A DNA stretch of 64,000 bases from Proteobacteria bacterium UBA981. GTDB taxonomy: Bacteria > Pseudomonadota > Gammaproteobacteria > Ga0077536. The position numbers and the translations under genes are program-made. Where the stretch lies: assembly GCA_002292285.1 (NCBI GenBank), contig DBBP01000012.1, positions 1 through 64,000 on the forward strand, written 5' to 3'. Shown one piece after another: positions 57,393 to 64,000 of this stretch. The stretch's first letter is position 1. Each line of letters starts with the position of its first letter. The notes beneath the pieces are model-generated. The model had not been told where the DNA came from, did not search any database, and worked only from the letters and a program-made list of their open reading frames with translations.

Positions 57393-57717
57393 GAGAAACC
57401 TCCAGTTTCGAATTGCGACAGCTGCTGATTACGCTATCGGTCCGACCCTGAGATCTACCCAAGCAGTCCCGACAGCGATCCTCGATTTCAGTATGTTCCT
57501 CCAATATCTGAAATCAAGTCGCCGCCTATGTTTTTGATTTACTTACACTAGACAAGCACTCTATTTGATTGCTGCCAGCGTTCAGTCGAACACGATCAAA
57601 ACGGCTCCACTAAACGCTTAGCGCTCTGCAACTAACGCACATAGCTAACGAGCGGGCAAAAAAAACCCCGCACAAGGCGGGGTTTTCTCATTCGCAAACG
57701 CGAAGGGGTAGAACGGA
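57393..57717. other. Intergenic region with groESL terminator
   Basis: About 325 bases without a gene between the unrecognised pair and groEL. It holds the terminator hairpin at 57658-57686. The part upstream of 57392 is AT-rich (57520-57590) and probably holds the promoter of that gene, but no hexamers are convincing. Confidence 0.6.
57658..57686. terminator. Two-way rho-independent terminator of groESL
   Basis: CCCCGC (57666-57671) pairs with GCGGGG (57677-57682) around ACAAG. On the minus strand eight T follow; on the plus strand four. It ends the groESL transcript. Confidence 0.85.
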
Positions 57718-59388
57718 CTACATCATGCCGCCCATGCCACCCATTCCGCCCATGCCGCCCATGCCGCCCATGTCAGGCATGCCGCCACCAGCGCCGCCAG
57801 CAGCGTCGTCGCTGGGTGCGTCTGCGACCATGGCTTCGGTGGTCAGGATGAGTGATGCAACAGAGGCCGCGTTTTGCAGTGCAGAACGAGACACTTTGGC
57901 CGGGTCGAGGATGCCCATTTCGAGCATGTCACCGAACTCACCGGTCTGAGCGTTGTAACCGAAGTTGCCAGTACCATCCGCAACTCTGGCACAAACCACT
58001 GAAGGTTCTTCGCCAGCGTTGGATACGATTTGGCGAATCGGTTCTTCCAACGAACGGACGAGGATAGATACGCCCATCTTCTGGTCTTCGTTGTCGACCG
58101 CAACTTCGCCTGCTTTGCTTTGTACGCGCAGCAGAGCGACGCCACCACCAGGCACGACGCCTTCTTCAACGGCAGCGCGAGTAGAATGCAGCGCATCTTC
58201 GACGCGGGCCTTCTTCTCTTTCATTTCAACTTCAGTCGCAGCGCCGACTTTGATGACGGCCACACCGCCAGCAAGTTTGGCAACGCGTTCGTGAAGTTTC
58301 TCGCGATCGTAGTCAGAGCTGGTTTCTTCTATCTGCGCACGAATCTGGTTGACCCGAGCTTCGATATCTTTCTGCTCACCAGCGCCGTCGATGACCGTGG
58401 TGTTCTCTTTTGTGATCTGAAGTTTCTTGGCACTACCAAGGTCGTCCAGGCCAGCTTTCTCAAGACTCAAGCCCACTTCCTCAGAAATGACCGTACCGCC
58501 GGTAAGAATGGCGATATCTTCCAGCATGGCTTTACGACGATCACCGAAACCAGGGGCCTTAACTGCGGCGACTTTAACGATGCCACGCATGTTATTCACA
58601 ACCAGAGTTGCCAGCGCTTCACCTTCAACGTCTTCACAGATGATCAACAGTGAACGGCCAGACTTGGCAACCGCTTCGAGGACAGGAAGAAGCTCACGGA
58701 TGTTGGAGATCTTCTTGTCATGCAGAAGAATCAGCGGCTCTTCAAGTTCGACGGCCATCGTTTCCTGGTTGTTGATGAAATACGGCGACAGATAGCCGCG
58801 GTCGAACTGCATGCCCTCAACGATATCGAGTTCGTTCTCAAGACCAGAACCTTCTTCAACAGTAATGACGCCTTCTTTGCCGACCTTGTCCATCGACTCG
58901 GCGATGATGTCACCGATGGCGACGTCAGCGTTGGCTGAGATGGTGCCGACCTGGGCAATTGATTTGCCGTCGGTGCATGGCGTTGACAGACCTTCCAGTG
59001 CAACAACAGCAGCAGTAACAGCTTTGTCGATGCCACGCTTGAGATCCATCGGGTTGACGCCAGCCGCAACTGCCTTCAGGCCTTCGCGGACGATCGCTTG
59101 TGCGAGCACGGTTGCAGTCGTTGTGCCATCACCAGCAACGTCAGAGGTTTTGGAAGCAACTTCCTTAACCATCTGTGCGCCCATGTTTTCGAACTTGTCA
59201 GCGAGTTCGATTTCTTTTGCGACAGAGACACCATCTTTGGTGACTGTCGGCGCGCCAAAGCTTTTATCGAGAACGACGTTGCGGCCCTTTGGCCCCAATG
59301 TCTGCTTGACGGCGTTGGCGAGGATGTTGACGCCGGCAGCCATACGATGGCGGGCATCATCGGAAAAACGGACTTCTTTAGCAGCCAT
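57718..59388 (-). CDS. groEL: Chaperonin GroEL (60 kDa)
   Basis: A 556-residue chaperonin that folds proteins inside a double ring with GroES. It begins MAAKEVRFSDDARHRM, has GPKGRNVVLDKSFGAPT, GDGTTTATVLAQAIV, the apical and intermediate domains, and ends in GGMGGMGGMGGMGGMM, the flexible tail. It is the second gene of groESL; 43 bases separate it from groES. Confidence 0.99.
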   Translation of the reverse strand: MAAKEVRFSDDARHRMAAGVNILANAVKQTLGPKGRNVVLDKSFGAPTVTKDGVSVAKEIELADKFENMGAQMVKEVASKTSDVAGDGTTTATVLAQAIVREGLKAVAAGVNPMDLKRGIDKAVTAAVVALEGLSTPCTDGKSIAQVGTISANADVAIGDIIAESMDKVGKEGVITVEEGSGLENELDIVEGMQFDRGYLSPYFINNQETMAVELEEPLILLHDKKISNIRELLPVLEAVAKSGRSLLIICEDVEGEALATLVVNNMRGIVKVAAVKAPGFGDRRKAMLEDIAILTGGTVISEEVGLSLEKAGLDDLGSAKKLQITKENTTVIDGAGEQKDIEARVNQIRAQIEETSSDYDREKLHERVAKLAGGVAVIKVGAATEVEMKEKKARVEDALHSTRAAVEEGVVPGGGVALLRVQSKAGEVAVDNEDQKMGVSILVRSLEEPIRQIVSNAGEEPSVVCARVADGTGNFGYNAQTGEFGDMLEMGILDPAKVSRSALQNAASVASLILTTEAMVADAPSDDAAGGAGGGMPDMGGMGGMGGMGGMGGMM

Positions 59389-59431
59389 TTCTATAAATTC
59401 TCCAGGTTCGGGTTAAGTAAACGGGCGTCAC

Positions 59432-59722
59432 TTAGCTATCGAAAACAGCCATGATGTCGTCTTCACGCATCACAACCAGATCGTCGCCATCGACTTTGAC
59501 TTCGGTGCCGGAGTACTTGCCGAACAGAATCTTGTCGCCGACCTTCAGGTCGAGAGCGCGAACTTCGCCGCTTTCCAGTAATTTGCCATTTCCGACGGCT
59601 ACAACTTCACCTTTAACAGGCTTTTCCGCAGCAGAATCCGGAATGACGATTCCGCCGGGTGAAGTTTTTTCCTCTTCCCAGCGCTTAACGATGACCCGAT
59701 CGTGTAAAGGCCGAATCTTCAT
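59432..59722 (-). CDS. groES: Co-chaperonin GroES (10 kDa)
   Basis: A 96-residue heptameric lid of GroEL. It starts MKIRPLHDRVIVKRWEEE, with the mobile loop KTSPGGIVIPDSA, and ends REDDIMAVFDS. I chose ATG at 59722, which follows AGGAG by nine bases; an upstream ATG adds three residues but is too close to the ribosome site. A sigma-70 promoter and CIRCE-like site lie just upstream. Confidence 0.99.
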   Translation of the reverse strand: MKIRPLHDRVIVKRWEEEKTSPGGIVIPDSAAEKPVKGEVVAVGNGKLLESGEVRALDLKVGDKILFGKYSGTEVKVDGDDLVVMREDDIMAVFDS

Positions 59723-59782
59723 ACTCAACATCTCCTAAATCGCATTCAACTTGTTGATTTGTAAATACATGCAGGGCTGTTA

Positions 59783-59809
59783 TTAGCACTCTCATGCGAG
59801 TAGTGCCAG
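59783..59809. promoter_or_regulatory. CIRCE-like HrcA operator of groESL
   Basis: One arm is a perfect TTAGCACTC; after 9 bases the other reads TAGTGCCAG against GAGTGCTAA, six of nine matching. It lies just downstream of the groESL promoter, as a HrcA site should. The weak arm may lower HrcA binding. Confidence 0.7.
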
Positions 59810-59810
59810 A

Positions 59811-59838
59811 AATATAGCGGCGTTTTGCAGAAAGTCAA
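59811..59838 (-). promoter_or_regulatory. Sigma-70 promoter of groESL
   Basis: TTGACT (-35) and TATATT (-10), 16 bases apart, on the minus strand about 90 bases upstream of groES. No sigma-32 (CTTGAA, CCCCAT) pattern is seen. Confidence 0.7.
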
Positions 59839-59976
59839 GGCCACGGCCCATTTGGGACCCTTGTGTAGTCACCAGATCGAGCGAATAGTGTGCCCCTGAA
59901 TTCGAGCGCGCGGCACCAGTAGAATGGTCAACCTGCCGGCCCGTCTGGTCACTGTTCCCCTAGGAGAAAATCGTCA

Positions 59977-60516
59977 ATGTTTCGTGCAATTTCACTCAAT
60001 GTCGTCCGCTCCGCTGTCCTCTACAGCCTGCTCTGTTTGATGGGTAGTGCAGTCGTGGCAGCGCAGCATGAATTCGGAGATCTCAATATCGCAGTGACCG
60101 CCGATACCAATGATATAGCCGCGTCGCCGGACTATCAGATTACGGTGGAGAACGAGGAGTTGCTGCTGACCCGATTAACAGCGACCTATCAGGGCATTCT
60201 CTCGAACAGCTTCGTTGCTGACTTGGATAAAGATGGCGCATTCGAAGTCATCGTTACTTTTAGTTCTGCGAACGGGCACGAAACTGATGTGCATGTTTAT
60301 AGTTGGAAGAATTCTCTCCTCCAGCCTCACAAAGTTGCTGACCTCAACGACGCCCAGCGAATTGGATACCAGGGTAACGACGAGTTTGCAGTGGCGAACG
60401 GTTATTTACTGCGTATCTACCAGGTTTACGAAAAGACCGAAGGTGTGTGGCAGGCCACTGCAGAACAACGCCGACTACGCTATTCCCTGAGCGAGACCCG
60501 TTGGCTTCCCGAATAA
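59977..60516 (+). CDS. Secreted PliI-like (lysozyme inhibitor) protein
   Basis: A 179-residue protein with a signal peptide (SAVLYSLLCLMGSAVVAA). The mature part contains FVADLDKDGAFEVIVTFSSANGHETDVHVYSW and YQGNDEFAVANGYLLRIYQVYE, similar to PliI, the periplasmic inhibitor of I-type lysozyme. Similarity is moderate, so the function is a working guess. ATG follows AGGAGAAAA. It is divergent from groESL. Confidence 0.65.
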   Translation: MFRAISLNVVRSAVLYSLLCLMGSAVVAAQHEFGDLNIAVTADTNDIAASPDYQITVENEELLLTRLTATYQGILSNSFVADLDKDGAFEVIVTFSSANGHETDVHVYSWKNSLLQPHKVADLNDAQRIGYQGNDEFAVANGYLLRIYQVYEKTEGVWQATAEQRRLRYSLSETRWLPE

Positions 60517-60629
60517 CAGCCATCGGCCCGGCAGTAACCGTTGGTATTCAACGCGCAGTCGGAATTTGGCCCGAGCATCGTCGCTACAGACATCTATGCG
60601 CGCCACAATACTAAGGAGCCATAAATACA

Positions 60630-61298
60630 ATGTCAGCTCTGTTCACAATGAGTATCGAGGAATCAATTGAAAAGCTTCTGGCTCATTGCCATCGACGCAC
60701 GTTTGCGGGCAAAGCGGCCATCATCCGGCAGGGCGACCCCGCGGGCGAGCTCTACTACATCATCAGCGGCTCTGTCACGGTCTTGCTCGAAGACGACAAA
60801 GGTCACGAGATCGTGCTGGCTTATCTGAACCCAGGCGACTTCTTTGGTGAAATCGGCTTATTCAATGAGGATGCTAGTCGGACAGCTTTGGTGCGCGCCC
60901 GTAGTGAAACCGAAATCGCCCAAATCGGGTATAAAAAACTCAAGGGCCTCACCGAGATCTATCCCGATCTCATCGTCGCGATGACCTCTCAGTTGGCGCG
61001 GCGATTGCGCAACACGAATCGAAAACTCGGCGACCTCGCATTCATGGACGTCTATGGTCGGGTCGCGCGCACGCTCCTGGACCTGTGTGACCAGCCTGAC
61101 GCCATGACCCACCCGGACGGGATGCAGGTCCGAGTGACGCGTCAGGAGTTATCGCGTCTGGTTGGTTGTTCTCGCGAAATGGTCGGCAAGGTGCTGCAGG
61201 ACATGGAGGAGCAGAAGCATATCTCAGCGGCTGGCAAGAATATCGTCGTTTTGGGCGTGCGTCCGAAACCACCGGAACGCCGACGCGAGCAACAATAG
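60630..61298 (+). CDS. vfr: Vfr/CRP-type cAMP-responsive transcription regulator
   Basis: A 222-residue CRP-family regulator. The cyclic nucleotide domain has PGDFFGEIGLFNEDASRTALVRA, with Glu74, Arg84 and Thr85 as the cAMP contacts. The C-terminal helix-turn-helix RQELSRLVGCSREMVGKVLQDMEE at residues 171-194 is close to Vfr and CRP recognition helices. ATG at 60630 follows AAGGAG. It is followed by an inverted repeat. Confidence 0.85.
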   Translation: MSALFTMSIEESIEKLLAHCHRRTFAGKAAIIRQGDPAGELYYIISGSVTVLLEDDKGHEIVLAYLNPGDFFGEIGLFNEDASRTALVRARSETEIAQIGYKKLKGLTEIYPDLIVAMTSQLARRLRNTNRKLGDLAFMDVYGRVARTLLDLCDQPDAMTHPDGMQVRVTRQELSRLVGCSREMVGKVLQDMEEQKHISAAGKNIVVLGVRPKPPERRREQQ

Positions 61299-61325
61299 CC
61301 GGCACTGCCGGGAAAGCGTGCCGGC
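61298..61325 (+). terminator. Hairpin after the CRP-type gene
   Basis: GCCGGCAC (61298-61305) and its complement GTGCCGGC (61318-61325) flank a 12-base loop, right at the stop codon. No T run, so it may act with Rho or as a 3' stabiliser. Confidence 0.5.
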
Positions 61326-61582
61326 AGCCGTGGCTGCGCTCAGGTTCGCATTCACGTCATGACGCGTTGCGGTCTTCGCGACTACGCTGAGTGCTGAAAT
61401 TCGCTGCAGTGCGGCACCTGTGAAGGCCGGTGTCCGGGACCAGTCGACAGCTGAACACCCCAAGATGTAGGTAGTTTGGTGATCCAATACCCAATATAAT
61501 CCGCTCCCTATTAGAATTCCTGAATTCGGTGACCGATGCATTGATGCTGAAGGTGGCCCGGATCTGCGGATGGAGCACGTTC

Positions 61583-64000
61583 ATGCGGTCTACCTTACTT
61601 AGTTTCCTCGTTTACGCCCTCTCTTTGCATGTCGCAGTCGCCGCAGATCTCGCGCAATTGCAGGCGGTGATTGCGGGCGGCGATGCCCTTTCAGCGATTC
61701 CCGAACTACAGGAAGAGGCAAACGCCGGTAATCCACGTGCTGCAGCAATTCTCGCTTCTCTGTATCAGCGGGGTGAAGGCGTTGAAAAAGACCCCGCTCG
61801 AGCCATTGAGCTGTACAAAACTGCCGCTGACCTGGGTGATGCTGAAGCCCAGTTCAATCTCGGAAACATTTACCTGTTGGGCGAAGGCGTACCAGCTGAC
61901 GAGGTCTGGGCCTTAACCTACTATCGCGACGCCGCGTCTCAGGGCCATGAGCTTGCCCTGCGCAATATGAATCAGCTCTACGAGGCTGCAGGTATCGAGC
62001 CGCCACAACTCAGCCTTCAATCCGAGCCGAACGTGGCACATTCGGCTCCCGACGAGCCGAGCGTCGAGTCTCATCCAGCGGTTGAGGAGCAGCCGCTGGC
62101 GGCGACTACGCATGTTGGCGCTGATGACAGCAGCGTAGTGAAGTCAGCTGACGACGATGTCGTCGAAGAACAAGTTAGTGAGGCACCGGCCGTCACAGAG
62201 GCGGTCGTCACCGAGGCGGTCGTCGTGCCGGCCGAGTTACCCGAATCTGTTCCGCCTGCTCCTACGGTCTCTGCCGAAATCGTCATGTCGCGCGATGAGA
62301 GAGAGGCTATAGCGCTCGCCGAAAAACACGGTGTAGCAGTCCAGCTCGAAGCTTCACAGCGCGCCGAGTTAGCCCTGCCGTCGGCTTCCCCTCGTTCCAC
62401 CGCGCTCGCCCAGGCAGTCGACGCCTTGGACGCAGACCCCAGCGCCGCAGTGCAAGCGATCGAAGCGTTGGCTGAGCAGGATTTTGCACCGGCGCAGTTT
62501 GAAATGGCTCGCTTGCATCTGGCTGGTCAAGGGGTGGAGCAAGACGTTGAGGGCGCGGTCAACTGGTTACAACGCGCTTCAAACAACGGTCATTCCCAAG
62601 CGCAATTTGACTTGGCTAACCGCTATCTTACGGGGGCAGGTGTTGAGCCCGATGATGCGCAAGCCATCACTTTGTTTCGCGACGCGGCCAGAAGCGGACA
62701 CAACCTGGCGGAGCAGCGACTGCAGGGTTTTTATGACGATGCCGGCATTCCGATGCCGGATCTGGAACGCCCTCGCACGATAATTTCTCCGCCTCCCGCG
62801 ACTATGCAAATCGGTGCTGCTGAGCCGCACTCTGCGGAGACGGACGATCGCTCACTTGTCCATGCTGACGTCGAACCGAGTGTAAGCGCTCCGCCTCAAA
62901 CACCCCTGGAGCCGGAGGTCGATGACAGCGTCAGCGCCGCAAATTCTGTGCCACAACAAGCACCTTACGAGTATCCGGTGATTGACCATGACGCAACCCC
63001 GCTCCAACAAACTGACAGTGACGACATTAATCCTGCCAAACCGGAAAACCATACTGTTGTGGCCGGCAGCGTACTGAGTCAATCGAGCGCCTCGGCTTCA
63101 ACCGCGGCAGCCGTGCAGGAAGTGGCTAGCGAGCCAGGCGTCAGTGAACTGGAGAGCGTAGCAATCGACACCACCACGGCATCTGAGCCTGCAGCTGCGG
63201 TGGAGAGCATCGACCAGGCAGTCAGCAGTGCGACCCCAGTAGCCACGATGGAGGTCGCAGAGACGGCAGTAGCCGGCGCAACAGCACAGGTGCAGGCAGG
63301 CGTCGGCGCAATTGACCAGAAACTTTCGGATGGCACCGCAAACGACGTAGCCGACGATGCGGCTGCGCAGAAGGAAGCAGGATTTTTCGGCAAGCTGCGC
63401 GATGCTTTAGGTGGCACCAATGATGAGGCTCCGGGGATTGCCAGTCGGGCACCGGGGGCCAGCGCACCGGCGGTAGCGGTCACACAGGCGAGCCCGCCGG
63501 GCGCGGAGATGAAGCTCGCCATCGCAGCGCACGCGGAGCCGGACCCGCCGGTGGAAAAACCAACGCTGGAGCAGGCGAAAGCATCCTTGAATGCGGGAGA
63601 CTTCGCGACTGCGGCGGCACAGTTCACGACGCTGGCTCGGGACGGAAACGCTGAGGCTCAGGCGCATATCGGATATATGACTTATCAAGGAGAAGGTGTG
63701 ACGCGGGATAAAGCTGCGGCCGTCGAGTGGTATAGATTGTCAGCAGTGCAGGGAAATCGTGACGCTCAATACAATTTGGCTGTGGCGTATGCCTTCGGCG
63801 AAGGCGTTCCGCAGGATGATCCGGAAGCTGTGAATTGGTACCGACGCGCGGCACAGCAAGGAAGTGCGATTGCCCAATACAGCCTCGCGGTCTCGTATGC
63901 GCTTGGCGAAGGCGTAGCCCAGGATGACGCCGAGGCGGCTCGTTGGTATACGGCAGCGGCTGAGCAAGGCTATCCCGCAGCTCAATATAACCTCGCCTAT
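61583..64000 (+). CDS. Large secreted Sel1-repeat protein (5' part)
   Basis: An open frame from ATG at 61583 to the end of the window, 806 residues so far with no stop; the 3' end is outside. GGAG lies seven bases upstream. Signal peptide: MRSTLLSFLVYALSLHVAVAA. Sel1/TPR-like repeats occur in at least three blocks: residues about 45-130 (YQRGEGVEKDPARAIELYKTAA), 300-390 (HLAGQGVEQDVEGAVNWLQRA) and from about 690 (YQGEGVTRDKAAAVEWYRLSA, AYAFGEGVPQDD, SYALGEGVAQDD). Between them are long acidic, Ala/Val/Glu/Pro-rich linkers of low complexity. Sel1 repeats bind proteins; likely a periplasmic or surface scaffold. Confidence 0.85.
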   Translation, partial: MRSTLLSFLVYALSLHVAVAADLAQLQAVIAGGDALSAIPELQEEANAGNPRAAAILASLYQRGEGVEKDPARAIELYKTAADLGDAEAQFNLGNIYLLGEGVPADEVWALTYYRDAASQGHELALRNMNQLYEAAGIEPPQLSLQSEPNVAHSAPDEPSVESHPAVEEQPLAATTHVGADDSSVVKSADDDVVEEQVSEAPAVTEAVVTEAVVVPAELPESVPPAPTVSAEIVMSRDEREAIALAEKHGVAVQLEASQRAELALPSASPRSTALAQAVDALDADPSAAVQAIEALAEQDFAPAQFEMARLHLAGQGVEQDVEGAVNWLQRASNNGHSQAQFDLANRYLTGAGVEPDDAQAITLFRDAARSGHNLAEQRLQGFYDDAGIPMPDLERPRTIISPPPATMQIGAAEPHSAETDDRSLVHADVEPSVSAPPQTPLEPEVDDSVSAANSVPQQAPYEYPVIDHDATPLQQTDSDDINPAKPENHTVVAGSVLSQSSASASTAAAVQEVASEPGVSELESVAIDTTTASEPAAAVESIDQAVSSATPVATMEVAETAVAGATAQVQAGVGAIDQKLSDGTANDVADDAAAQKEAGFFGKLRDALGGTNDEAPGIASRAPGASAPAVAVTQASPPGAEMKLAIAAHAEPDPPVEKPTLEQAKASLNAGDFATAAAQFTTLARDGNAEAQAHIGYMTYQGEGVTRDKAAAVEWYRLSAVQGNRDAQYNLAVAYAFGEGVPQDDPEAVNWYRRAAQQGSAIAQYSLAVSYALGEGVAQDDAEAARWYTAAAEQGYPAAQYNLAY

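Overview
This 64 kb window is an ordinary-looking bacterial chromosome segment, densely coding on both strands. The gene content points to a gammaproteobacterium, probably aerobic or marine and rich in fatty-acid and aromatic catabolism. The markers are TtcA, DbpA, an RhlB-type helicase, Rep, a Vfr/CRP-type regulator, monomeric isocitrate dehydrogenase, RIO kinase, AtoE, a TIGR04073-like exported peptide and a GroESL operon with an HrcA (CIRCE) site. I could not fix the genus. I saw no prophage, CRISPR array, rRNA or tRNA gene, and no complete insertion sequence.

Layout. 0-4 kb: the end of argJ, a secreted two-domain aromatic amino acid enzyme (cyclohexadienyl dehydratase plus chorismate mutase) and an IlvD/Edd-family dehydratase. 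4-10 kb, mostly minus strand: a Baeyer-Villiger-type monooxygenase, a serine beta-lactamase-fold hydrolase, a metallo-beta-lactamase-fold hydrolase, a spermidine-synthase-like protein and a RIO kinase. 10-18 kb: two divergent DEAD-box helicases, a cyclase-family hydrolase, monomeric isocitrate dehydrogenase and a redoxin gene interrupted by an in-frame TGA that is best read as selenocysteine. 18-30 kb: an outer membrane barrel, a thiolase-like protein with an acyl-CoA dehydrogenase, a ZnuD-like TonB receptor, a second acyl-CoA dehydrogenase, DNA polymerase IV, an aldo/keto reductase and an LLM-type oxidoreductase. 30-36 kb: a benzoyl-CoA epoxidation (box) operon, boxR-boxC-boxB-ferredoxin-benzoate-CoA ligase, with a regulator operator overlapping its promoter. 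36-40 kb: a divergent operon of a glutamine-synthetase-like ligase, a PPOX-fold protein and an N-formylglutamate amidohydrolase, then ttcA. 40-56 kb: AtoE, an F420-type LLM oxidoreductase, small exported proteins, a methyltransferase, fadD, an ABC exporter, rep, a retropepsin-like protease with a TraB homologue, a two-gene ABC transporter, an NrtS-like protein and an FmdB-like protein. 56-64 kb: a pair of unrecognised genes, groESL, a PliI-like secreted protein, a Vfr-like regulator and the start of a long Sel1-repeat protein that leaves the window.

The genes group into a few themes. Benzoate is activated to its CoA thioester, epoxidised and ring-opened by the box enzymes, and the products would join the general acyl-CoA pools served by the thiolase, acyl-CoA dehydrogenases, FadD and AtoE. 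Redox and stress functions include the selenoprotein candidate, GroESL and DinB. The most notable items are the selenocysteine redoxin with its hairpin, the PheC-AroQ fusion, the box operon without boxA or boxD in view and with its TGCA-N6-TGCA operator, a likely ATC start codon for the RhlB-type helicase, and several structured intergenic elements.
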